Below, piece by piece: positions 1 through 7,400 of a DNA stretch of 15,203 nt. Location: NCBI GenBank assembly GCA_003167475.1, contig PMTB01000250.1, positions 18,046-33,248 on the forward strand, read 5' to 3'. The first letter of the stretch is position 1; every line of letters starts with the position of its first letter. A program made the position numbers and the translations under genes. The DNA comes from a candidate division FCPU426 bacterium. Lineage in GTDB: Bacteria; Oederibacteriota; PGYV01; Palsa-1178. The notes under the pieces are model-generated. The model was given only the letters and a program-made list of their open reading frames with translations. It was not told the origin of the DNA and did not search any database.

Positions 1-30
1 TGTTCTCTGTTCTCTGTTCTGTGTTCTGTG
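1..30. repeat. 7-bp tandem repeat downstream of dnaK
   Basis: Four head-to-tail copies of a heptamer are visible: TGTTCTC twice, then TGTTCTG twice, followed by TG. The array runs off the left window edge, so its full length is unknown. It lies 23 bases beyond the dnaK stop codon. No hairpin with a T-run, and so no classical terminator, is seen between dnaK and the array. It looks like a simple-sequence minisatellite; no function can be assigned. Confidence 0.7.
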
Positions 31-52
31 ATTCCTGGACCATGTACCTATA

Positions 53-1993
53 TTATTTCTTATCCTTCTTTTTCTTTTCGTCGTCAACCACTTCATACTC
101 GGCGTCCACAACATCGTCAGCCGGCTTTTTTTCTCCGGCCGGATTCGGGCCTGCTTCCGGGCCTGCGGCGCCTGGTGCTCCCGGCTCTTTCTTTGTGGCT
201 TCGTACATGGCTGTTGATACCTTATGCCACTTTTCCGTAAGTTTTTCCATCTGTTTTTTCAGTTCGTCCGTGCTCGCGCTGTTTTTCAGCATTTCCTTGA
301 GCTTGTCGGACTGTTCCTGAAGTTCTTTCTTGTCGCCTTCAGGCACTTTGTCGCCGACTTCTTTCAAAGTCTTTTCGGCCTGGTATGTGATGGACTCTGC
401 CTGATTGCGTGTGTCCACTTCTTCCTTGTTCTTTTTATCCTCATCAGCGTGTTTCTCGGCCTCTTTCACTATCTTATCTATATCGTCTTTTGACAATCCG
501 GACGAGGCTGTGATGGTTATTTTCTGTTCCCTGCCTGTCGCGTTATCTTTCGCCTGCACATGCAGTATGCCGTTGGCGTCTATGTCAAAAGTAACCTCGA
601 CCTGCGGCACGCCCCTGGGAGCCGGCGGTATGCCGTCCAGATGGAACCTGCCTATAGTCTTATTTTCCTTTGCCATGGAGCGCTCGCCCTGAAGCACGTG
701 TATCTCGACGCTGGTCTGGTTGTCGGATGCTGTGGAGAAAGTCTCTGATTTTTTGGTGGGGATAGTCGTGTTCCTGTCGATAAGTTTTGTGAACACGCTG
801 CCGAGGGTTTCGATGCCGAGCGAAAGCGGTGTCACGTCAAGCAGGAGAACGTCTTTTACTTCGCCCTGCAGAACGCCGGCCTGGATCGCCGCGCCTACTG
901 CCACGACTTCGTCCGGGTTCACGCCTTTATGCGGTTCTTTATTGAATAATTTTTTTACCAGTTCGACAACTGAAGGCATCCTGGTCATTCCTCCGACCAG
1001 CACTACTTCGTCTATGTCTTTGGGTTCCATTCCAGCGTCTTTCATGGCTTTCTTACATGGCTCTATGGTGCGCTCGTTCAGGTCGCCTATCAACTGCTCC
1101 AGCTTTGCCCTGGTCAGGTTCACAACAAGGTGCTTGGGGCCGGAAGCGTCAGCGGTAATAAACGGGAGGTTTATCTCCGACTGCATTGTGGAAGAAAGTT
1201 CTATCTTTGCTTTTTCTGCGGCTTCTTTAAGCCTCTGGAGAGCCACCCTGTCATTGCGCAATTCTATTCCTTCTGATTTTTTGAACTCATCAGCGAGCCA
1301 GTCCATAATACGCTGGTCATAGTCATCGCCGCCCAAATGCGTGTCGCCGTTGGTTGACTTTACTTCGAATACCCCGTCGCCGATCTCAAGTATGGAAATA
1401 TCGAAAGTACCGCCGCCCAAGTCGTACACGGCAATCTTTTCATTTTTGACCTTATCAAGCCCGTAAGCCAACGAAGCCGCTGTAGGCTCATTGATGATAC
1501 GCAGCACTTCAAGGCCCGCTATCTTGCCGGCGTCCTTTGTGGCCTGCCTCTGTGAGTCGTTAAAATACGCAGGCACGGTTATGACAGCCTGAGTCACTTT
1601 TTCGCCGAGGTAAGCTTCCGCGTCAGCCTTGAGCTTTGCCAAAATTATAGCCGAGACTTCGGGAGGGCTGTAGCTTTTTCCCGAAATGTCCACGTGAGCG
1701 TCGCCGTTGTCCGAAGGCGCGACTTTGTAAGGAACTTTTTTCAGTTCTTCCGTCACTTCGTTAAACTTCCTGCCCATGAACCTTTTGATGGAAAATATAG
1801 TATTCTCCGGGTTGGCAACAGCCTGCCTTTTTCCGGGCAATCCCACAACCCTCTCGCCGGTCTTTGTAAATCCCACAACCGAAGGGGTTGTCCTGTTACC
1901 CTCGGCATTCACGATAACTTTGGGCTCTTTGCCCTCCATTACAGCAACGCATGAGTTTGTGGTTCCTAAGTCAATTCCGATTACCTTAGCCAT
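53..1993 (-). CDS. dnaK: Molecular chaperone DnaK (Hsp70)
   Basis: ATP-dependent cytosolic Hsp70 chaperone that binds exposed hydrophobic segments of client proteins and works with DnaJ and GrpE (family knowledge; neither is in the window). The 646-residue length is normal. The nucleotide-binding domain spans about residues 1-378, with the phosphate-1 motif IGIDLGTTNS near the N-terminus, DLGGGTFD at 191-198 and VLVGGMTRMP at 331-340. The hydrophobic linker VKDVLLLDVTP is at 379-389, followed by the beta-sandwich substrate domain and an alpha-helical lid. The tail keeps the usual DVVDAEYEVVDD signature (627-638) after a Gly/Pro/Ala-rich stretch, but ends in an extra Lys-rich cluster. The start at 1993 is preferred over an in-frame ATG at 2008 because GAGGAGG (2000-2006) is ideally spaced from it. 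It stands alone here, 219 bp downstream of a flavin reductase gene and behind its own candidate sigma-54 promoter. Confidence 0.98.
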   Translation of the reverse strand: MAKVIGIDLGTTNSCVAVMEGKEPKVIVNAEGNRTTPSVVGFTKTGERVVGLPGKRQAVANPENTIFSIKRFMGRKFNEVTEELKKVPYKVAPSDNGDAHVDISGKSYSPPEVSAIILAKLKADAEAYLGEKVTQAVITVPAYFNDSQRQATKDAGKIAGLEVLRIINEPTAASLAYGLDKVKNEKIAVYDLGGGTFDISILEIGDGVFEVKSTNGDTHLGGDDYDQRIMDWLADEFKKSEGIELRNDRVALQRLKEAAEKAKIELSSTMQSEINLPFITADASGPKHLVVNLTRAKLEQLIGDLNERTIEPCKKAMKDAGMEPKDIDEVVLVGGMTRMPSVVELVKKLFNKEPHKGVNPDEVVAVGAAIQAGVLQGEVKDVLLLDVTPLSLGIETLGSVFTKLIDRNTTIPTKKSETFSTASDNQTSVEIHVLQGERSMAKENKTIGRFHLDGIPPAPRGVPQVEVTFDIDANGILHVQAKDNATGREQKITITASSGLSKDDIDKIVKEAEKHADEDKKNKEEVDTRNQAESITYQAEKTLKEVGDKVPEGDKKELQEQSDKLKEMLKNSASTDELKKQMEKLTEKWHKVSTAMYEATKKEPGAPGAAGPEAGPNPAGEKKPADDVVDAEYEVVDDEKKKKDKK

Positions 1994-2054
1994 GTAAATC
2001 CTCCTCATATAATAGATATATGTAATTGCCTTTTTAGATTGTATTAATAATAAA

Positions 2055-2069
2055 GCAATAGCCGTGCCA
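2055..2069 (-). promoter_or_regulatory. Sigma-54 (RpoN) -24/-12 promoter of dnaK
   Basis: On the minus strand the sequence reads TGGCACG (2069-2063), four bases GCTA, then TTGC (2058-2055) followed by T. This matches the RpoN consensus TGGCACG-N4-TTGC at all eleven core positions, including the near-invariant GG and GC. A transcript would start about 12 nt downstream, near 2043, giving a leader of about 50 nt before the dnaK ATG at 1993, with GAGGAGG inside it. No other open reading frame intervenes. No comparable sigma-70 pair was found: TTGCTT and TACAAT downstream are only 9 nt apart. The match is direct observation; activity is inferred. Confidence 0.75.
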
Positions 2070-2120
2070 GAAGGATGGGGTATATTTTATTGGGGTTTAA
2101 TGGGATTAAAAAATAGTTAT

Positions 2121-2167
2121 GTTTCAATATGAAGCACCGGCTTGTCATTGAAGTTCCAATATGAAAC
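2121..2167. promoter_or_regulatory. Paired dyad sites upstream of the dnaK promoter
   Basis: Two copies of the pattern GTTYCA-ATA-TGAARC lie at 2121-2135 and 2153-2167. Each is a 15-bp imperfect palindrome, and the copies differ from each other at only two positions. Their centres (2128 and 2160) are 32 bp apart, about three helical turns, which would put two dimers on the same DNA face. Relative to the predicted start near 2043 they sit at about -85 and -117. That is where enhancer-binding activators of sigma-54 promoters usually bind. The sites lie between the flavin reductase stop and the -24/-12 element. Activator identity is unknown. Confidence 0.55.
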
Positions 2168-2212
2168 AGTAGCAACGAGGGTGCCATCAAGCATGTAGCC
2201 GGGCAATTTTTT

Positions 2213-2779
2213 TTATTTCCTTACCCAAACATGGGTGATTTCGCCGAATACATATTTGCGGTAATGGTTTTCTTCTTTGTAAGCCTCGGTTACATAGTCT
2301 TTAGCTTCCTGCGTGCAAAAATCATCGGGCTTGGGGGTGGTAAGTTCCGTTAATTTACATTCAAAAATCAGCCTGGCTTCTTTGAAAGACATGTCTCCGG
2401 AAGGGGTTTGAACGCTTGTTAATTGAACTTCTTTCATTTTCCCGCTGTCTCTTCCTGATTTACTTCCCAAAAAGAGCATTTGTTCCCTGTGCTCATCCGG
2501 GAAGTAAGAGAGCGTATATGTCCGCTCTTTTTCGATCATTTCAAGCGTATGACGGTCCGCCCGGATAACGCACCAGGTAACGGGTTTCTTAAAAAGAACC
2601 CCCAAACCGCCCCCGCTGCCTATCATGGAATTATAATGATCTGCCTTGCCCGCGGTAATAGCGAAAAAATCTTTTCCCACCAGCGTAAACACATTGTCGC
2701 TTATCTCTTCCGGGGAAATTTGTTCAAATAATTGACCAAAACCCATCTCTTTAACATTTACATGATTTGTTTTTTTCAT
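2213..2779 (-). CDS. Flavin reductase-like (flavoredoxin family) protein
   Basis: Probable small FMN-binding cytosolic protein of the flavin reductase-like/flavoredoxin (DIM6/NTAB) superfamily; members bind FMN in a split-barrel dimer and pass electrons between NAD(P)H or iron-sulfur proteins and acceptors. The 188 residues match the family size. Recognisable blocks are the flavin-loop region ADHYNSMIGSGGGLGVL (46-62), PVTWCVIRADRHT (66-78) and the following YTLSYFP segment (88-94); the C-terminal HYRKYVFGEITHVW block is also typical. The electron partner cannot be inferred. The start at 2779 is chosen over an in-frame ATG at 2824 because GGAG (2785-2788) lies just upstream of it, and because the longer version would begin inside the candidate -10 box. 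The gene is monocistronic in this view: 192 bp separate it from the NHL protein gene and 219 bp from dnaK. Confidence 0.82.
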   Translation of the reverse strand: MKKTNHVNVKEMGFGQLFEQISPEEISDNVFTLVGKDFFAITAGKADHYNSMIGSGGGLGVLFKKPVTWCVIRADRHTLEMIEKERTYTLSYFPDEHREQMLFLGSKSGRDSGKMKEVQLTSVQTPSGDMSFKEARLIFECKLTELTTPKPDDFCTQEAKDYVTEAYKEENHYRKYVFGEITHVWVRK

Positions 2780-2808
2780 TTTTTCTCCATGAAAGTCCGG
2801 TTTATTTA

Positions 2809-2828
2809 TAGCATTATTATACATGCTA
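2809..2828 (-). promoter_or_regulatory. -10 box inside a dyad, flavin reductase promoter
   Basis: On the minus strand a perfect TATAAT (2821-2816) lies about 37 bp before the flavin reductase ATG. It is enclosed by a perfect inverted repeat, TAGCAT-N8-ATGCTA (2809-2828). A transcript would start near 2809, giving a leader of about 30 nt. No -35 box is present at 17 bp; that position is a run of A. A dyad centred on the -10 box fits a repressor operator, and the missing -35 box fits activator dependence. Both roles are inferred. Confidence 0.5.
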
Positions 2829-2831
2829 TTG

Positions 2832-2888
2832 TTGAGGGTTTTTTTCTTCCCTATTACTATTGGAGGGTTTTATTCTTCCCTGTTACTA
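2832..2888. repeat. Two tandem 28-bp repeats upstream of the flavin reductase promoter
   Basis: Two near-identical adjacent units occupy 2832-2859 and 2860-2888. Both have the form TTG(G)AGGG-T-rich-CTTCCCT(A/G)TTACTA. Each carries a small AGGG/CCCT inverted repeat. Relative to the predicted transcript start near 2809 the units cover about -23 to -79, so the proximal one overlaps the place where a -35 box should be. This fits tandem binding sites for an activator, but a slippage-derived duplication without function cannot be excluded. Confidence 0.55.
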
Positions 2889-2971
2889 ACAGCAGATTAC
2901 CAATTAAATAATTATTGGTCAAGTTATTAACATATACATCCGGGGCTGAATTAACTGTTATTACAAATCAA

Positions 2972-4297
2972 TCAATATATCACCGTATATACCGTTACCG
3001 GTGTGCCACAGGCTTGGGATACATATACCCATCCCGTAGTCTGGTCCACGCTGATCCCCCTCGGCGAGCAGGCTCCCCATTGTGTTATATAATTCCCGTC
3101 CAGGTCAAATTCCTGGATGCGGTAATTACCTTCATCCGCGACAAATACTTTTCCCCTTGTGTTGTCAACGCAGACAGCATCCGGTCCTTTAAGCTGTCCG
3201 TCCCCGGTTCCCGTTCCACCCCATTGTTTTATGTAGTTTCCGTTTGTATCGTAAACCTGTATTATGTTATTACTTGAGTCCGCGATATATACCCTGCCAT
3301 TGCTGCCCACGCATATACCCCTCGGATTGTAGAATGAATCTCCGTTTTCCGGTGGGCCCCATATTGACAAACAATTTCCGGCCTGGTCGAATACCTGTAT
3401 CCTGTTGTTGCTTGTGTCAGCCACGTATATCACGGGGTATGTGTTGGTTATGCTGTCCACAAATATGCCCAGCGGGTTGTTAAACTGAGGCGGTATATAA
3501 AGGCTGTTACCGCTGCCGTACGTTCCCCATTGGTTAAGCGAATTCCCGTTCATATCAAATGATATCACCCTGTTGTTTGAAGTGTCAGCCGCAAATACGT
3601 TCCCTGTATTTATGTCTACACCCACGCTTCCGGGGCGAAGAAGCCCGCCGTTCCAATAGGTGATAAGGCCCCCGCAGTTGCTGCTTGTTGTATCGTAGGC
3701 AAATATATGATGATTCAGGTTATCCGTCACATATATCCTGTTCCTGGTGTAGTCAATGCATGACTGCTGGGGCCCGCCGTTGCCTCCCCATCCTGTAATA
3801 TACACCGCGTAAGGCGTGCTTGTGGATGTGACGGTACTGGTCGGAGTGGCTGAGCTTGTCGGGGTGGATGTATTTGTGGATGTCCAGCCGTTGGCTATGG
3901 CTGTTTGCGCCTCAAAAGTGAGCGTTACAGCTTCCGTAAGGGTTACGTTCACGGTGCCCGTGAATGTGCCTGTTACCGTGACTGTCGGGGTTGCCGTAAA
4001 GGTGAAAATGGAGGCTACCGCTGTCTGCTGCTGGGCAATGCTTGTGCCTATGGCTGCGGCCGTTAAAGTCGTGTTCGGTGAGTTTGTAATGGTCGCCGTC
4101 AATGTGGCGGTTGGTGTCGGGGTTTTCGTATACAACGACATTGCGGCGGTCTGCTGCTGCGCAATCTGCGTATCGATCGCATAAACAGTCGACGCCACGT
4201 CCGGAGTTGCGGCCGGCGAGGTTGGATTTGATTTTTGGCAGCTAAAACAAAGAAGGATGATAAGTATCGTTATGAAAGCATAGGTTTGTTTGTTCAT
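2972..4297 (-). CDS. Probable lipoprotein with TPT stalk and six-bladed NHL propeller
   Basis: Exported protein of 441 residues. The N-terminus has a Lys, a hydrophobic stretch (7-19) and Ser-Cys at 19-20, a degenerate lipobox, so it is probably a lipoprotein anchored at Cys20 (inferred). Residues about 30-162 form a Thr/Pro/Ala-rich stalk with three related ~41-residue modules containing AQQQTA (46-51, 88-93) or a weaker AQTA (130-133), each followed by a TPT-rich segment. Residues about 165-441 form six NHL blades with the recurring pattern G(I/V)xVD...VYVADxxNNRIQVFDxxGNxxxQWG. NHL propellers bind proteins, RNA or ligands; the ligand here is unknown. GGGAG upstream supports the start. It precedes the flavin reductase gene by 192 bp and follows the glycoside hydrolase gene by 134 bp with its own candidate promoter, so it is probably transcribed separately. 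Confidence 0.85.
   Translation of the reverse strand: MNKQTYAFITILIILLCFSCQKSNPTSPAATPDVASTVYAIDTQIAQQQTAAMSLYTKTPTPTATLTATITNSPNTTLTAAAIGTSIAQQQTAVASIFTFTATPTVTVTGTFTGTVNVTLTEAVTLTFEAQTAIANGWTSTNTSTPTSSATPTSTVTSTSTPYAVYITGWGGNGGPQQSCIDYTRNRIYVTDNLNHHIFAYDTTSSNCGGLITYWNGGLLRPGSVGVDINTGNVFAADTSNNRVISFDMNGNSLNQWGTYGSGNSLYIPPQFNNPLGIFVDSITNTYPVIYVADTSNNRIQVFDQAGNCLSIWGPPENGDSFYNPRGICVGSNGRVYIADSSNNIIQVYDTNGNYIKQWGGTGTGDGQLKGPDAVCVDNTRGKVFVADEGNYRIQEFDLDGNYITQWGACSPRGISVDQTTGWVYVSQACGTPVTVYTVIY
3851..4189 (-). repeat. Triplicated AQxTA/TPT stalk module
   Basis: Residues 37-149 of the NHL protein contain three imperfect copies of one module. Each has a short Ala/Gln/Ile segment (IDTQIAQQQTA, IGTSIAQQQTA, LTFEAQTAIA), then four to eight mixed residues, then a Thr/Pro/Val-rich run. 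The conserved QTA cores are spaced 42 and 40 residues apart. The third copy is the most diverged. The pattern suggests internal duplication that lengthens a surface stalk. Confidence 0.6.
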
Positions 4298-4338
4298 TTA
4301 TTCGCACTCCCGGCTTAAAATAAAATCTATCCGCGTTC

Positions 4339-4366
4339 ATTATCCTAAAAATAATAATAAAATCAA
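4339..4366 (-). promoter_or_regulatory. Sigma-70-type promoter of the NHL lipoprotein gene
   Basis: On the minus strand TTGATT (4366-4361) and GATAAT (4344-4339) are separated by 16 bp. They match the TTGACA/TATAAT consensus at four and five of six positions. The next 41 bases lead to the ATG at 4297 and include GGGAG as the ribosome binding site. The pair lies in the 134-bp gap after the glycoside hydrolase gene, so the NHL gene need not depend on read-through. Confidence 0.5.
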
Positions 4367-4431
4367 TGAAAAAATTATTAATTTTTATGGTAATCTGCCG
4401 GCTATTTGGAGGATATTAAAAGCCGCAAATC

Positions 4432-7400
4432 CTAACGTATCACCGCGATTTTCCCCGTCTTCCTGTTTCCGGCACGGTCTTCCATTACATATATATATAA
4501 TCCCGAGGCAAGCCGTGACTTCATCCTTTGCGCGGACAGGTCCATACAATAAGCGCCCTCGTTTGTGTCTGCATCGTCTTCATATACTGTTTCCGCATTC
4601 ATATTATATAGCCTTATTTTGATATGTTCGGGGATCCGGTAAAAGCACATCTTCCTATCCCCTTTTGTCGCGTCAAACGGCGATGGGGAAATATACAGCG
4701 AATCCAGGCTGTTATTCACAACCGCTGTAGATGTCGGCGTTTGCGTGGATGTGGGGAGCGCGGTTGTCGGCGTCGATGTCGCGATATTTGTGATAGCCTG
4801 CGTGGATGTCATGGTTATTGTCGGGGTGATTGTTCGCGTCATGGTCGGGGTGATGGTGCGCGTAACCGTCCTTGTCGGGGTATTTTTGTAAAAGCCGATA
4901 TTATCCATGTCCAACTCTCTGTATCCCGCGCCTGACCAGCCGCCATTAACCTGCATCTGCACCGCCCTTACGTTTGTTCCCGTCCATGTGCCTGCTGGGT
5001 TGCCGAACGTGGCGTGCGTCAGCGAAGTGAATGGTATGGTGTAATATGCCCAGTATGTATTCCCCTGCACATCCAGGCCGTAGTTTGAGTCCGGCATGTC
5101 CATCTGCGGGAAACCCATCCTTCCCGTGCCTCCGTCGCTTTTGTACCAGAAAAATATGCCGTCGTACATACTTATATCCGTGGCTGCCCATGACGGGTTA
5201 AGCGGGATATTCACACCATATCCCCAGGTATTCAAATTGCAGGTTCCTGTAACCTTCATATAGCAGTTAGAACCCGCAACTGCGCCGTTGCCGTCGCATG
5301 TCATGCCTGTCAATACGGAAGGATATGACGATACCCCGTCGCCGTAAATCGTCCATCCTCCGCCCCACATGTCGGTTAAGTCCCCGTCCTCGCAGTCGTC
5401 CAGCATGGACCCGCCGTTCGGGATTGGCGTCGGTGTTATTGACGGCGTGGGAAGCATTGTCGGAGTGGATGACGGCACAAGCGTGGCCTGGGTGGAGTCA
5501 TATAATGTGATTATCTTCACGGAATACGGCTCCACGCTGTAAGTAAAGTTCGAAGATACTCCGCTTAAGGCCGTAATTACCGGCGCCGTGTCCACAGAGG
5601 CGTATGACTGCGTGCCGTTCAATATCCATGAATAGTTTTGGGTATTATAGGAAACAAGCTCTGACGAGGCAAGGGGAATAAAATTACTTATGGAAATATT
5701 CGCGGTCATGGTGTTTGACTGGTCCGTGTTTATAAGCGCCAAAGAAAGCTTCCTGTCCCCGCGCTTATTCGCGTACACCTTAAGAGCGGAGTTGCTTGAC
5801 GACGCCGTGACAATCGTGTTCCCGAAATAGTCGGCCGCGGAAAACCTGTTGTACATCATTTCAAAGGCGTAAAAAGAGGACCGCGGCTGGTACCGCAGGT
5901 TTGCCAGGGCTCCGGTCAATCCGCCTCCTTCTAAGTAACCAAAATCAGAGAATATGGTGAGGTCAGACTGGCCCGGGCCGGGCGTGCCGAAAGGCCTGAA
6001 AAAGAAAGTGTAATCCCCGCCGTTTTTCAGGTAATTCAGGGTAAAAGCCGTCACAAAAAGCGAGTTTGAAAAATGGTTGGTGAAACCGCTGTCTATGCCG
6101 TCATTGTATTCCGAGAGCCATATGGAAACCTGTGCCGGCGTGGCGCAGCGGTTGTTGATCCACGATTTTAAACGGGGCAGGTCCTGGTCCCACAGGTCCA
6201 CCTGCGACAAAGGCACGGCCTCGGAAGCAGGCTCCCATGTCGGGTACCTGTGCACTGACAGGCCTTTTAATATGTCGCCCCTGCCCTGTGACTGGAGATA
6301 TTTCAAAAAATCATCTATGTAATAATCCGAGGCCCCGGGATTATTGGTCCCGGCCGTCATGGTCACGTTTGCCGGGTCATCAATGCCGTTGAACTGCGGG
6401 GCTATGACTATGGAGCTGTCCACCGCCATCATTGCGTCATAAAGCGCTATGAAACGCCTCGCGTACCTTTCAGGTGTGGCGGGCCCGCCCGCTTCCCAGT
6501 TCCCGGCATTTTCATTCCCTATTTCCCAAAACTTTACATTATAACCTTTATAAACATTCGCGTAGTAAACCCAATCCGCGGCCTCCTGTGTCGTGCCGGT
6601 GAAAAAATTAATGGTGATCATGGGTTCTGCCGGCGGGGTGAGCGATTTGCATATCCCCATAAACTCCTCAAAATCCATGGTGTCTAATTCCTGAAATTTG
6701 TCCCCGAGCGCCACTGACGAAGATACCGAAGGCGACTGGTTGACATCGGGCTCGTTTAAGGTAAGCTGGGCCGCGCCGTTGTATAACTTGATTTCCTCTA
6801 TAGCGAACTGGTTATGAATATCCGAAGAGGTGAGGCACCTGACCCTGATGTACTTGGCATTGACGGTGGTGAAGTTTACCGTTGTCTGGGCGCCGGTTCC
6901 TACAATCACGCCTGCCGATGTATCGGTCCAGGCAGTGTCATTATATAACCACTGGCCCAACCCATTATAATTGCCGTTGGAATATTGGACCTTAAACTGC
7001 GTGGCATATGGGGTTCCCCAGTCTATAACCGCGCTGTTCACATTTTTTCCAACGTAAGAAGCGTCCTGCAGGTCTATATATATCCATTGGGATTCCGGGT
7101 CGTCCGGGTACGAGAGCCAGTATGTTGTTAAATCACCGTCCGTTACCTTTGCCCACTTGCCATAGCCTTTTGAAAGCGATCCCCTGTGGTCATTAAGGTT
7201 ATAAAACCCGCGCTGGAAAGAGGTTACGTTCGGGCTGCCGTTAACGTGCCAGACATCCTGGGCGTCGTAAGAACCGTTGCCGTTCCAGTGGTATTCATTG
7301 GAGTTAGACCCGCCCGGAAACCTGAGGAACCTGGTCCCTGCCTGCTGAAAACGCCAGGTATTGTTCTTATAAAGGCCGAAATCGGTCCACTCGCCGAGGG

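Noticed and set aside
720..1322. 200-codon plus-strand reading frame antisense to dnaK
   Set aside because: Long antisense frames opposite dnaK are a known codon-bias artefact. No ribosome binding site or recognisable protein is seen.
2075..2115. Sigma-32 heat-shock promoter of dnaK from the CCCCAT strings
   Set aside because: CCCCAT-like strings occur on the minus strand, but no CTTGAA-type -35 box lies 13-15 bp upstream.
1994..2212. CIRCE operator for HrcA in front of dnaK
   Set aside because: No TTAGCACTC-N9-GAGTGCTAA or close variant is present.
2832..2888. CRISPR array
   Set aside because: Only two adjacent units exist, with no unique spacers between them and no cas genes nearby.
3816..4184. 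Plus-strand Val-rich reading frame across the lipoprotein stalk
   Set aside because: It is the reverse reading of the Thr-rich repeat DNA; low complexity on one strand creates an open frame on the other.
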